DNA of 64,000 nucleotides from Actinoplanes auranticolor (GCF_018332655.1 NZ_BOQL01000003.1:1-64000); one strand, 5' to 3'. Positions 8,638-17,603 are shown, counted from the stretch's first letter. Translations and numbers: made by a program. Notes: a model not told the origin generated them from the letters alone.

Positions 8638-9447
8638 ATGATCGACGGAGCATTGCCGTACCTGCGCTGCCCGGTGTGCGGCGAAGGGCTGGCCCGGTCC
8701 GGTGACCAGGCACTGCGCTGCCGCCAGGGGCACAGCTTCGACATCGCGCGGCAGGGTTACGTGAACCTGACGGCGGGCCGGTCACTCCATCCGGGCGACT
8801 CGGCCGAGATGATCGCGGACCGGGCGGCCTTCCTGGCGGAAGGCCACTACGACTTCATCGCGCAGGCGCTGTCCGGGACGGCACGCGCGGACGACGGCCT
8901 GGTCCTCGACGCGGGTACGGGCACCGGCGACTACCTGTCCCGAGTCCTCGACGCCCTGCCGGCCGCCCCGGGTCTCGGCGTCGACGTGTCGAAACCGGCC
9001 CTGCGCCGCGCGGCCCGCGTCCACCCCCGGGCCGGCGCGGCTCTGGCCGATCTCTGGCGGCCCCTGCCCCTGGCCGACGCGTCGGTCTCGGTCCTGCTGA
9101 ACGTCTTCGCCCCGCGCAACGGCCCGGAGTTCCACCGCGTCCTGCGCCCCGGCGGCATGCTGCTGGTCGTGACCCCGGCCCAGGACCACCTGCGGGAACT
9201 CGTGGCCACCCACGGCCTGCTCCGGGTGGACCCGGCCAAGGCCGACCGCGTGGCCGAGACCCTGGGCCCGTCGTGGCGCGCCGAGAGCGCCACCACCCAC
9301 CGCCGCACCCTGCACCTGACGGCGGCGAGGACCCGGACCCTGATCGGCATGACCCCCAGCGCCCGCCACGTCCCCCTGGACAAGATCAAGGCGGCGGAGC
9401 AGACCGTCACCGCGGCCGTGACCCTGACCGTCTACCGCCCGGTGTAG
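8638..9447 (+). CDS. RlmA-like 23S rRNA (guanine-N1)-methyltransferase
   Basis: A 269-residue class I SAM-dependent methyltransferase with an N-terminal zinc-binding module (CPVCGEGL ... CRQGHSFD), the hallmark of the RlmA(I)/RlmA(II)/TlrB group that methylates G745 or G748 in hairpin 35 of 23S rRNA. The SAM site LDAGTGTGDYL is near residue 85, and NVFAPRNGPEF corresponds to the family's N-A-P segment. Some members (TlrB) give resistance to tylosin or mycinamicin; whether this one does cannot be told from sequence. It is divergent from add and convergent with the DUF4272 gene, sharing a hairpin at the 3' ends. Confidence 0.85.
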   Translation: MIDGALPYLRCPVCGEGLARSGDQALRCRQGHSFDIARQGYVNLTAGRSLHPGDSAEMIADRAAFLAEGHYDFIAQALSGTARADDGLVLDAGTGTGDYLSRVLDALPAAPGLGVDVSKPALRRAARVHPRAGAALADLWRPLPLADASVSVLLNVFAPRNGPEFHRVLRPGGMLLVVTPAQDHLRELVATHGLLRVDPAKADRVAETLGPSWRAESATTHRRTLHLTAARTRTLIGMTPSARHVPLDKIKAAEQTVTAAVTLTVYRPV

Positions 9448-9460
9448 CCGCTGCTACACC
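9441..9460. terminator. hairpin shared by two convergent stop codons
   Basis: GGTGTAGC-CGCT-GCTACACC is a perfect 8-bp stem with a 4-nt loop. The TAG of the plus-strand gene (9445-9447) and the TAG of the minus-strand gene (complement of 9454-9456) sit in opposite arms. There is no T-tract. Confidence 0.55.
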
Positions 9461-10131
9461 GACAGATCGATCTCTTCCCATTCCGGCGGTTCCTCGTGGT
9501 ACGGCCCCACGAACACCACCCCCCACTCGAGCGCCCACCGGCGCTGCCCGATGGCATTGCTGTCCATCTCCCCCGGCGCCGGCACACCGGCCTTCTCCGC
9601 CTCCTGGAACGCCCAGTCCAGGCAGTAGTAGAGGTCCAGCAGCACCGCCGCCTCGATGGGGTCCCGCGGTGCGACCAGCGACCGTGACCGCCAGCGGTCG
9701 AACAGCTCCCCGCCCGGCAGGTCCGGCATCTGCTGCATCATCCGGTCCTCGGGCGGCTCCGTGGGGTCGAGGTGCCGGCTCAGCCCGAGCAGCCAGGCCA
9801 GCGCGAACACCGCGTCGTGGTGCAGCACGAAGGACCGGTGGTCGCCCTTGCCGCCGGCCACGAACTGCCACTCGGGCGGTGTGACGAAGTCCACGAGGTG
9901 GGAGCTGAGCAACCAGCTCATCGCCGCCTCGGTGGGCATGCCGAAGCAGCGGGCCACCACCACGTGCAGGACTGCGGCCCGCGCCTCGATCTCGGCTGTC
10001 TCGCGCAGCTGCACGCCGTCTCCCGGCTCCCAGACCAGCGGGAACGCCGGTGGCGGCAGCGGCAGGCCGAGCCGGTGCAGCTCGTCCAGGCTGGCGTCGC
10101 GCACCGCTCGGGGATCGGGGGCGGCCTTCAT
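9454..10131 (-). CDS. DUF4272 domain protein
   Basis: A 225-residue protein without signal peptide or membrane helices. It resembles DUF4272 proteins, with the ALAWLLGLSRHLDP region in the middle and a C-terminal RRWALEWGV segment typical of the family. Function unknown. It begins 6 bp after the phosphorylase stop and may be the last gene of the nucleoside operon, although nothing links it functionally to nucleosides. Confidence 0.75.
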   Translation of the reverse strand: MKAAPDPRAVRDASLDELHRLGLPLPPPAFPLVWEPGDGVQLRETAEIEARAAVLHVVVARCFGMPTEAAMSWLLSSHLVDFVTPPEWQFVAGGKGDHRSFVLHHDAVFALAWLLGLSRHLDPTEPPEDRMMQQMPDLPGGELFDRWRSRSLVAPRDPIEAAVLLDLYYCLDWAFQEAEKAGVPAPGEMDSNAIGQRRWALEWGVVFVGPYHEEPPEWEEIDLSV

Positions 10132-10137
10132 GACCGA

Positions 10138-11415
10138 TCAGGCTATGCGGTCGATCAGCAGCGGTGCGGGGGTGGTCGCGGTCGGCGCGATCCGGACCGC
10201 GGTCGCGGCGGTGGCCAGCGCCGCCGGGATCCGGCCGGCCTCATCGGTACGCAGTTCGAGCAGCACGTCGCCGGCCCGCACGGTGTCACCCGGGCGCACC
10301 TTGAGCATGATGCCGGCGCCGAAGCTGACCGGGTCCTCCTTGCGGGCCCGTCCCGCGCCGAGCCGCCAGGCCGCCAGGCCCACGTCCATGGCGTCGATGC
10401 CGGCCACCACGCCGTCGGTCTCCGCCCGCAGCACCTCGGTCTCGCGGGCGGTGGGCAGCGCGGCGTCCGGGTCACCACCCTGGGCCCGGATCATCGCCCG
10501 CCAGGAATCCATCGCCGCGCCGGACCGCAGGACCTCCGCCGGATCGGTGTCCAGCCCGGCCGCGGCGAGCATCTCCCGGGCCAGCGCCAGGGTCAGCTCC
10601 ACCACGTCGGCGGGGCCGCCACCGGCCAGCACCTCCAGCGACTCCTCGACCTCGACGGCGTTGCCGACGGCCAGGCCGAGCGGGGTGTTCATGTCGGTGA
10701 GCAGGGCGACCGTCCGTACGCCGTGGGCCTTGCCCAGCTCGACCATGGTGCGGGCCAGCTCGCGGGCCGTGCCGACGTCCTTCATGAAGGCGCCCGTGCC
10801 GACCTTGACGTCGAGCACCAGTGCACCGGTGCCCTCGGCGATCTTCTTGCTCATGATCGAGCTGGCGATCAGCGGAATGGCCTCGACCGTGCCGGTGACG
10901 TCGCGCAGGGCGTACAGCTTGCGGTCGGCCGGGGCGAGCCCGTCGCCGGCGGCGCAGATGACCGCACCGACGTCCTGGAGCTGGCGGACGAACTCGTCGT
11001 TGCTCAGGGTGGCCCGCCAGCCCGGGACGGACTCGAGCTTGTCGAGGGTGCCGCCGGTGTGCCCGAGTCCGCGCCCGGACAGCTGCGGCACGGCGGCGCC
11101 GCAGGCGGCGACCAGCGGGGTGAGCGGCAACGTGATCTTGTCGCCGACACCGCCGGTGGAGTGCTTGTCCACGGTCGGCCGGGAGACGGCCGACAGGTCG
11201 AGGCGCTCGCCGCTGGCGATCATCGCCGCGGTCCAGCGGGCGATCTCCCCGGGGGTCATCCCGCGCAGCAGGATGGCCATGGCGAGCGCGGACATCTGCT
11301 CATCGGCGACGGCACCCCGGGTGTACGCGTCCACGACCCAGTCGATCGCGGCGTCGGAGAGCACCCCGCCGTCCCGCTTGGTCCGGATGACGTCGACCGC
11401 GGCGAACTCGCTCAT
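10138..11415 (-). CDS. deoA: pyrimidine-nucleoside (thymidine) phosphorylase
   Basis: A 425-residue enzyme that phosphorolyses thymidine, deoxyuridine or uridine to base and (deoxy)ribose-1-phosphate. The signature SGRGLGHTGGTLDKLES is at about residues 112-128, and the phosphate-binding KHSTGGVGDK motif at about 84-93. The C-terminal alpha/beta domain is complete (VRPGDTVRAGDVLLELRTD). ATG 11415 is chosen because it overlaps the cytidine deaminase stop by 4 nt and has GGGAG upstream; the longer frame adds only four residues. Together with the deaminase and importer it completes pyrimidine-nucleoside uptake and breakdown. Confidence 0.95.
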   Translation of the reverse strand: MSEFAAVDVIRTKRDGGVLSDAAIDWVVDAYTRGAVADEQMSALAMAILLRGMTPGEIARWTAAMIASGERLDLSAVSRPTVDKHSTGGVGDKITLPLTPLVAACGAAVPQLSGRGLGHTGGTLDKLESVPGWRATLSNDEFVRQLQDVGAVICAAGDGLAPADRKLYALRDVTGTVEAIPLIASSIMSKKIAEGTGALVLDVKVGTGAFMKDVGTARELARTMVELGKAHGVRTVALLTDMNTPLGLAVGNAVEVEESLEVLAGGGPADVVELTLALAREMLAAAGLDTDPAEVLRSGAAMDSWRAMIRAQGGDPDAALPTARETEVLRAETDGVVAGIDAMDVGLAAWRLGAGRARKEDPVSFGAGIMLKVRPGDTVRAGDVLLELRTDEAGRIPAALATAATAVRIAPTATTPAPLLIDRIA

Positions 11416-12125
11416 GATTGCTCCCACTTGGTTCCGATGCCTTCCGGCGGTTCACCCTCGCCGGCCCAGGACAGGCCGCCCTCGGCGTCGACGACCACGA
11501 CCCTGGGGGTACGGGTGAGCCCCCACGTCACCGCGGCAGCGGCCGTCGGGAAGTTGGGCCCCTCCTCGAGGACGCCCTTCTCCGCCTCGGCCTCGCCGGG
11601 GCTGCCGGCCGACCGTTCCCAGTAACCGGTCCACACCTGCTCACCGCCGGACAGGTCCGGGTGCACGAACACCGTCCCGCGGCCACGCCACTTGGCGAGC
11701 TGGGCGGGCACCGCCGGCACCGCGGACGGCCCGGTGACCTTCTCGATGTCGTCGGGCCCGAACGCGTTCGGCAGCAGCTCGGCCATGCGCAACGGCCGGG
11801 GCAGTGCCTCCACCAGGCACTCGGCGCCGCCGTGCTCGTAGAGCAGCTGGCGGCAGCGCCCGCAGGGCATCAGCGGTAGGCCGTTGGCGTCCACGCACGA
11901 GACCGCGACCAGCCGGCCGCCGCCGGTGGCGTGCAGCGAGCTGACCAGGCCGCACTCGGCGCAGAGGCCGACGCCGTACGAGGCGTTCTCCACGTTGCAG
12001 CCGACCACGACGCGCCCGTCGTCGACCAGCCCGGCCACGCCGACCGGGAAGTCGGAGTACGGGGCGTAGGCGCGGCGCATGGCCTCAATGGCGGCGGCCC
12101 GCAGCGAGCCCCAGTCGATCTCCAT
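11412..12125 (-). CDS. cdd: cytidine deaminase with extra C-terminal domain
   Basis: A 237-residue protein. Residues about 1-130 are a homotetramer-type cytidine deaminase: CNVENASYG, the zinc/catalytic CAECG (Cys replaces the His of the HAE form) and PCGRCRQLL. Typical enzymes of this class end near residue 130-140. Here about 100 further residues follow, starting GTVFVHPDLSGGEQVWTGYW and ending GIGTKWEQ, rich in Trp, Gly and Glu, with no domain I recognise. The gene overlaps deoA by 4 nt and lies 57 bp after the permease gene, so it belongs to the nucleoside operon. The core assignment is sure; the extension is unexplained. Confidence 0.92.
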   Translation of the reverse strand: MEIDWGSLRAAAIEAMRRAYAPYSDFPVGVAGLVDDGRVVVGCNVENASYGVGLCAECGLVSSLHATGGGRLVAVSCVDANGLPLMPCGRCRQLLYEHGGAECLVEALPRPLRMAELLPNAFGPDDIEKVTGPSAVPAVPAQLAKWRGRGTVFVHPDLSGGEQVWTGYWERSAGSPGEAEAEKGVLEEGPNFPTAAAAVTWGLTRTPRVVVVDAEGGLSWAGEGEPPEGIGTKWEQS

Positions 12126-12182
12126 GCCGCCGATTCTGCCCCACCACCGTTCCGGCCGGTCGCGGCTCCCCTGAACGGCCGG

Positions 12183-13460
12183 TCAGCTCTTGATGTAGGG
12201 CTGTCCGTCGGCGGCCGGGGCGCGCACCCGGCCGACCAGGCCGGCCACCGCGATGATCGTGGCCAGGTACGGCAGCATGTTCAGGAACTGGCTCGGCACC
12301 GAGCTGCCCGCGACGCTCAGGTACGTCGCCAGCTTCTGCGCGAAGCCGAAGAACAGCGCCGCCCCCAGCGCCCCGAACGGCGTCCAGCGACCGAAGATCA
12401 GCGCGGCCAGGGCGATGAAGCCGGCGCCGGCCGTCATGTTCTTGTTGAAGCTGCCGGTCGCCACCAGCGTGAAGTAGGCGCCGCCGGCCCCGGCGATCAG
12501 GCCGCCCAGCAGTACGTTCAGGTAGCGCAGGCCGCGTACCCGGATGCCCACGGTGTCGGCCGCCGTCGGGTGCTCGCCGACCGCCCGGGTGCGCAGTCCC
12601 CAGCGGGTCCGGGTGAGCCCGAAGTGGATCGCGAACACCAGGATCAGGGCCAGCCAGACCAGCAGGTTCGTGTCGAACAGGACCGGTCCGACGACCGGGA
12701 TGTCGGCCAGGCCGGGGATGCGCCACTCGGGCATCCGCGGCGGCTGGTTGTACGACGGCGCGTCGGTCTGCATCAGCCGCTCGTAGAGGAAGCCGGTCAT
12801 GCCCAGCGCGAGCAGGTTGAGCACGATGCCGACCACGACCTGGTCGACCAGGTAGCGGATCGCCAGCACGGCCAGGAGCGCCGCGATGAGCAGGCCGCCG
12901 ACCGCCGCGCTGAGCAGGCCGGCCCAGACGCTGGTGGCCATCGTGCCGACCAGGGCCGCGCCGAACGCGCCCATCAGGAACTGGCCCTCGATGGCCACGT
13001 TGACCACGCCGGAACGCTCGCCGAGCACACCGGCCAGGGCGCCGAGCACCAGCGGGACCGCGAGCTCCAGGGTGCCGCTCGCCGTGTCGACCAGCGGCAG
13101 GAACTTGCCCGCCACCTGCCAGCACAGGAAGGACAGCACGAAGCCGAGGATGCCCAGGCTCAGCACGGAGGTCTGGAAGCGGCGGGCCAGCCCGGCCAGC
13201 AGCACCGCGCCCGCGACCACCGCGACCAGGCCGAACAGGATCGTGCCGAGCTGGCCGTTGATGGACAGTGCCGCGCCCTCGGCGTCCTCGCTGAGAGTGA
13301 ACCGGGCGGTCTGCGAGGGGGCGAGCGGGCCGAAGACGGCCGTCGCGATCAGGCCGATCACGACCACGCCGACCCCGAGCCGCCGCTGCCGGTCCCAGAA
13401 CCGGGCCGGGGCCGCGGTCTGTGTCAGGTCGTCCACTGTCGCCGTCGACACCGGGGTCAC
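12183..13460 (-). CDS. nucleoside ABC importer, permease 2
   Basis: A 425-residue polytopic membrane protein of the BPD_transp_2 family (BMP-type nucleoside importers such as BmpD/NupP). Hydrophobic segments run from about residue 30 to 420. The family core LGERSGVVNVAIEGQFLMG and the coupling-helix region TRTRWGLRTRAVGEHPTAADTVG are evident. The true start is GTG 13460, which overlaps the upstream permease stop as GTGA; the open frame continues upstream only as a shadow of permease 1. It pairs with permease 1 to form the membrane channel. Confidence 0.93.
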   Translation of the reverse strand: MTPVSTATVDDLTQTAAPARFWDRQRRLGVGVVVIGLIATAVFGPLAPSQTARFTLSEDAEGAALSINGQLGTILFGLVAVVAGAVLLAGLARRFQTSVLSLGILGFVLSFLCWQVAGKFLPLVDTASGTLELAVPLVLGALAGVLGERSGVVNVAIEGQFLMGAFGAALVGTMATSVWAGLLSAAVGGLLIAALLAVLAIRYLVDQVVVGIVLNLLALGMTGFLYERLMQTDAPSYNQPPRMPEWRIPGLADIPVVGPVLFDTNLLVWLALILVFAIHFGLTRTRWGLRTRAVGEHPTAADTVGIRVRGLRYLNVLLGGLIAGAGGAYFTLVATGSFNKNMTAGAGFIALAALIFGRWTPFGALGAALFFGFAQKLATYLSVAGSSVPSQFLNMLPYLATIIAVAGLVGRVRAPAADGQPYIKS

Positions 13461-14794
13461 CAGCCCTTCGCCATCGATGCGCCGAGCCGCGCGGAGCGGG
13501 CGGCACGCAGGTGGAAGATCGCCTTCACGAGGGCCGGGGCGGCGATGAAGATGACGATCAGGGCCTGGAGCACGGTCACCAGCTCCAGGGAGATGCTCGA
13601 GAACGACTGCATCCGGTTGCCGCCGGCGCGCAGCGCGCCGAACAGCACCGCGGCGGCCAGCGTGCCCCACGGCCGGTTGCGGCCGAGCAGCGCGACCAGC
13701 AGGCCGTCGAAACCGATGTTGCCGGCCACCTGGGTGGTCAGGGCGTGTGCGGTGCCCAGGACCTGGGTCGCGCCGCCGAGCCCGGCCAGGCCACCGGCGG
13801 TGACCATGAGCAGGGTGTACGTCCGCGCGACGCTGATGCCGGCGGTGCGGGCGGCGGCCGGGTTGGCCCCGACCGCGCGCAGCTCGAACCCGAACGCCGA
13901 CCGCTTCAGCAGCCAGGCGACCGCTGCGGTGGCCAGCACGGCGAGCACGATGCCCAGGTTGACCCGGACCTCGCCGCCGACGGCCGGCAGCTGGGCCGAG
14001 GAGTCGACCGGCTCGCTGATCGCGTCGCTGCGCCCGGCCTGCTGGATGCCCTTCTGCAGGATCAGCCAGCTCAGGAACAGGTTGGCGGTGTAGTTCAGCA
14101 TGATCGTGACGATGACCTCGTGGGCGCCGGTGCGGGCCTTGAGGATGCCCGGCACGAAGCCCCACAGCGCGCCGCCGACCAGGCCGGCGACGAGCGCGGC
14201 GATCAGGTGGATCACCGGCGGCAGCGGCAGCAGGAAGCCGGCCAGCGCGGCGCAGATCGTGCCGACGACCGCCTGACCCTGGCCACCGATGTTGAACAGG
14301 CCGCCGCGGAACGCCAGCGCCACCGACAGGCCGGTGAACACGAGCGGGGCCGCGTACGTCAGGGTCTCGGAGATCGGGAAGACGACCTGGCGCCAGGTGC
14401 CGGTGCCGTTGCTCCAGGCGGTGACCGCGGCCGGGTCGATGATGGCGCCCTTGAACAGGTCCGCGTAGGCGTTGCTGACCACGGTCCAGCTGGCGTTCAG
14501 CGCGTCGCCGGGGCGGGCGGTGAAGTACGAGAACGTGTTCAGCACCGCCGGGTCGGACACGATGATCAGGACCGCGCCGATGACCATGGCCATGATGACG
14601 GAGAGCACCGTCACCGTGACCGTGTTGGCCGCCCACAGGTTGTGCAGGAAGTGGCTCAGGAAGGAGTCGTCGTCGCCCGGCTTCTCCTTGCCCGGGACAG
14701 CGGCCGGTTCCTTCACCGCGGTGGCGACGGCCGGGTCCGCGGCGGGCTCGTCGGCCGGCTTCCGGGGTGCGCCGGCCGGTTCGTCGGTGGTCAC
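13457..14794 (-). CDS. nucleoside ABC importer, permease 1
   Basis: A 445-residue permease of the BPD_transp_2 family with a charged Ala/Pro/Glu-rich cytosolic N-terminus of about 50 residues and then eight or more membrane segments. Family motifs include RGGLFNIGGQGQAVVG and the coupling region KRSAFGFELRAVGANPAAARTAG. It overlaps the ATPase stop by 4 nt (ATGA) and the next permease by 4 nt, so all three components are translationally coupled. Confidence 0.93.
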   Translation of the reverse strand: MTTDEPAGAPRKPADEPAADPAVATAVKEPAAVPGKEKPGDDDSFLSHFLHNLWAANTVTVTVLSVIMAMVIGAVLIIVSDPAVLNTFSYFTARPGDALNASWTVVSNAYADLFKGAIIDPAAVTAWSNGTGTWRQVVFPISETLTYAAPLVFTGLSVALAFRGGLFNIGGQGQAVVGTICAALAGFLLPLPPVIHLIAALVAGLVGGALWGFVPGILKARTGAHEVIVTIMLNYTANLFLSWLILQKGIQQAGRSDAISEPVDSSAQLPAVGGEVRVNLGIVLAVLATAAVAWLLKRSAFGFELRAVGANPAAARTAGISVARTYTLLMVTAGGLAGLGGATQVLGTAHALTTQVAGNIGFDGLLVALLGRNRPWGTLAAAVLFGALRAGGNRMQSFSSISLELVTVLQALIVIFIAAPALVKAIFHLRAARSARLGASMAKGW

Positions 14795-16365
14795 TTGGTC
14801 CCCTTCTCTGCGGCCCCGTCGCCGTCCGCGGCTTCCCCGGTGACCGGCTCGGCCGGCGCCGCGGCCGAGGGGTCGGTGATGCCGGCCATCAGCAGGCCGA
14901 TCTCCTCGCGGGGTGTGTCCGGCGAGACGATCGCCAGGATCCGTCCCCTGTACATGACCGCGATCCGGTCGGCCAGGGCGGCGACCTCGTCCAGCTCGCT
15001 GGAGATCACCAGCACCGCGGTGCCGACGTCCCGCTCGTGCACGATGCGGCCGTGGATGAACTCGATCGAGCCGACGTCCACGCCGCGGGTGGGCTGCGAG
15101 GCGACGAACAGCCGCAGCGGCCGGGACAGCTCGCGGGCCACCACGACCTTCTGCTGGTTGCCGCCGGAGAGCGTGCTGACCGCCGAGTCCGGCGAGGACG
15201 TGCGGATGTCGAACTGCTCCACCCGCTCGCGCGCCGCGGTGGCGACGGCCGCGGGGTTGAGCCGGAAGGCGTTGCCGTACGGCGCCCGGTCGTACTGGTC
15301 GAGCACCAGGTTCTCGGCGACGGTGAACTCCTTGACCACGCCGTCGAGGCTGCGGTCCTCGGGCACGTAGCCGACGCCGGAGCGCAGGATCTGCTTGGTG
15401 GTCATGCCGGTCAGGTCCTCGTTGTCGACCTGGATGGTCCCGGCCCGCGGCTCGCGCAGGCCCATCACGGCCTCCACCAGCTCGGTCTGGCCGTTGCCCT
15501 GCACGCCCGCGATGCCGAGCACCTCGCCGGCCCGGACGACCAGGTCGACGCCGTCCACCGCGCGTACGCCGCGGTCGTCGTCGACGATCAGGCCGGTGAT
15601 CTTGAGGACCTCCCGGCCCGGCTCGGCGGGGGCCTTGGTGACCTCGAGGTTGACCGCGCGCCCGACCATCAGGGCGGCCAGCTCGTCCTCGGGCGTCTCC
15701 GGGGAGGCGGTTCCGACCGTGCGGCCGCGCCGGATCACGGTGATCCGGTCGGCGATCTCCTTGACCTCTTTGAGCTTGTGGGTGATGAAGACGATGGACT
15801 TGCCGCCGGCGGCGAGGCTGCGCATGACGGCCAGCAGCTCGCCGGTCTCCTGTGGAGTCAGCACCGCGGTGGGCTCGTCGAGGATGAGCAGGTCGACGTC
15901 GCGGGTGAGCGCCTTGACGATCTCGACCCGCTGCTGGGCCCCGACCGGCAGGTTCTCCACCAGGGCGTCCGGGTCGACCGGCAGGCCGTAGCGCTCGGAG
16001 ACCTCCAGCACCTCGCGGCGGGCCCGGCGCCGGTCCAGGAACCCGGCGCGCGCCTTCTCCGCGCCCAGCGCGATGTTCTCCGCCACGGTGAAGACCGGGA
16101 CGAGCATGAAGTGCTGGTGCACCATGCCGATGCCGGCCGCGATGGCGTCGCGGGGGCTGCGGAAGGTCCGCGCCACGCCGTCGACGAGCACCTCGCCCTC
16201 GTCGGGCTGCAGCAGCCCGTAGAGCTGGTTCATCAGGGTGGACTTACCCGCGCCGTTCTCTCCGAGCAGGGCGTGCACCTCGCCCGGTTCGACGGTCAGG
16301 TCGATGTGGTCGTTGGCCACCAGGTCGCCGAAGCGCTTGGTGATGCCGCGCAGTTCGAGTCTCAG
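14791..16365 (-). CDS. nucleoside ABC importer, double ATPase subunit
   Basis: A tandem ATP-binding protein of the BMP/RbsA type with two ABC modules. The first has Walker A GENGAGKST and Walker B LLILDEPTAVLTP; the second is degenerate at Walker A (GVQGNGQTELV) but keeps the signature LSGGNQQKVV, as usual in this class. The conserved N-terminus (LRLELRGITKRFGDLV) lies before the first GTG (16320), and no ATG, GTG or TTG occurs in frame between it and the TGA at 16396-16398. The best start is CTG 16365, with CAGGAG 6 nt upstream; this gives 524 residues. ATT 16371 is the alternative. Confidence 0.9.
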   Translation of the reverse strand: MRLELRGITKRFGDLVANDHIDLTVEPGEVHALLGENGAGKSTLMNQLYGLLQPDEGEVLVDGVARTFRSPRDAIAAGIGMVHQHFMLVPVFTVAENIALGAEKARAGFLDRRRARREVLEVSERYGLPVDPDALVENLPVGAQQRVEIVKALTRDVDLLILDEPTAVLTPQETGELLAVMRSLAAGGKSIVFITHKLKEVKEIADRITVIRRGRTVGTASPETPEDELAALMVGRAVNLEVTKAPAEPGREVLKITGLIVDDDRGVRAVDGVDLVVRAGEVLGIAGVQGNGQTELVEAVMGLREPRAGTIQVDNEDLTGMTTKQILRSGVGYVPEDRSLDGVVKEFTVAENLVLDQYDRAPYGNAFRLNPAAVATAARERVEQFDIRTSSPDSAVSTLSGGNQQKVVVARELSRPLRLFVASQPTRGVDVGSIEFIHGRIVHERDVGTAVLVISSELDEVAALADRIAVMYRGRILAIVSPDTPREEIGLLMAGITDPSAAAPAEPVTGEAADGDGAAEKGTK

Positions 16366-16426
16366 CGGAATCTCCTGCAGACGAGAGGCTGGTGATCAAC
16401 GGGGGGACGTTAGCAGCCTGAGCAGA

Positions 16427-16470
16427 GCCGCCGCGCAGGCCGCGGGGGTGGACCCCACGACCGCGGCGGC
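16427..16470 (-). promoter_or_regulatory. intercistronic hairpin between lipoprotein and ATPase genes
   Basis: GCCGCCGCG (16427-16435) pairs with CGCGGCGGC (16462-16470), and an inner GGGGT/ACCCC stem lies at 16445-16456. There is no T-tract. Such a structure between the binding-protein gene and the transporter genes can keep the former more abundant by attenuation or by protecting its mRNA. Confidence 0.55.
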
Positions 16471-16508
16471 CGGTTGCTAGCTCGTGACCCGGTGGCCCGG
16501 GAAACGGA

Positions 16509-17603
16509 TCACTTGGGGGCGTTGGCCGACTCGACCTTGACCGTACCCGCGATGATGTCCGCCTTGAGCTTCTCGACCTCGGCCTTGAGGCCGGCGTCGA
16601 CCTTGCTGTCGAACTGGTTGTACGGCGCGATGGAGACACCGTTGTTCTCCAGCGTGCCCAGGTAGCCCGGGGTGGACGTGAGCGGCTTGCCCGAGGCGCC
16701 GTCGGCGACAGCCGTCTCGACCGCGTCGGTGATGTTCTTGACCACCGTGGTCAGGAAGACGTCGCAGTACTGCTCGGCGCTCTTGCAGCCGTCCTGGTCG
16801 ACCCAGATGACCGACACCTTGCCGCCGGACGCCTTGGCGACGTCCGCGGTGCCCAGGCCCGTGCCGCCGGCCACCGGCATGATGACGTCGGCGCCCTGCG
16901 AGACCTGCGAGTTGGTGATGGTCTTGCCCTTGTTCTGGTCCCCGAAGTTCTCGGCGAAGGTGCCGTTCTGCTTCGCCTTGTCCCAGCCGAGCACCTGGAC
17001 GTTCTTGCTCTTCTGCTTGTTGTAGTACGCCACGCCGTCGGCGAAACCGTCCATGAAGACGGTGACCGGCGGGATCTTCAGGCCGCCGTAGGTGGCCACC
17101 TTGCCCGACTTCGAGTAGCCCGCGGCCACGTAGCCGGCCAGGAACGCCGCCTGCTCGGTGGCGAACTGCATCGGGAAGACGTTGGTCGCGTCCGCGATGC
17201 TGCTGTCCACGATGCCGAACTGCTGGGTCGGGTTCTCCTTGGCCACCTTCCCGGTGGCGTCGCCCATCAGGCCGCCGACCGAGAGGATGAAGTTGCACTT
17301 CTGCGTGACGAACTGCCGCAGGTTGGGCTCGTAGTCGGCCTCGGCCGTCGACGCGACGTACTTCGGGTCGACGGTGTTCTGCGCCTCCTTGGCGGCCTGC
17401 AGACCGGCCCAGGCCGAAGCGTTGAACGACCGGTCGTCGATGCCACCGGTGTCGGTGACCATGCACGCCTTATATGCGGCGGCGGCGCTGCTCGCGCCAC
17501 CGCTCGGGGTCTCATCCGGGGCGTCGCCACAGGCAGCGGCGGCGAGCGAGAGCCCACCCGCCGCGAGAATCGCAACGATTCGCTTCCCACGTACTGGGCG
17601 CAA
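16509..17603 (-). CDS. BMP-family nucleoside-binding lipoprotein
   Basis: A 364-residue substrate-binding lipoprotein of the Bmp/Med/PnrA family. The signal peptide (RIVAILAAGGLSLAAAAC) ends in a lipobox with Cys near residue 25. Mature motifs include CMVTDTGGIDDRSFNASAW, ILSVGGLMGDAT and VFPMQFATEQAAFLAGYVAAGY, all diagnostic of the family that binds purine and pyrimidine nucleosides. The start is TTG 17603 with AAGGAGG upstream. First gene of the operon for importer, cytidine deaminase and phosphorylase. Confidence 0.95.
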   Translation of the reverse strand: MRPVRGKRIVAILAAGGLSLAAAACGDAPDETPSGGASSAAAAYKACMVTDTGGIDDRSFNASAWAGLQAAKEAQNTVDPKYVASTAEADYEPNLRQFVTQKCNFILSVGGLMGDATGKVAKENPTQQFGIVDSSIADATNVFPMQFATEQAAFLAGYVAAGYSKSGKVATYGGLKIPPVTVFMDGFADGVAYYNKQKSKNVQVLGWDKAKQNGTFAENFGDQNKGKTITNSQVSQGADVIMPVAGGTGLGTADVAKASGGKVSVIWVDQDGCKSAEQYCDVFLTTVVKNITDAVETAVADGASGKPLTSTPGYLGTLENNGVSIAPYNQFDSKVDAGLKAEVEKLKADIIAGTVKVESANAPK

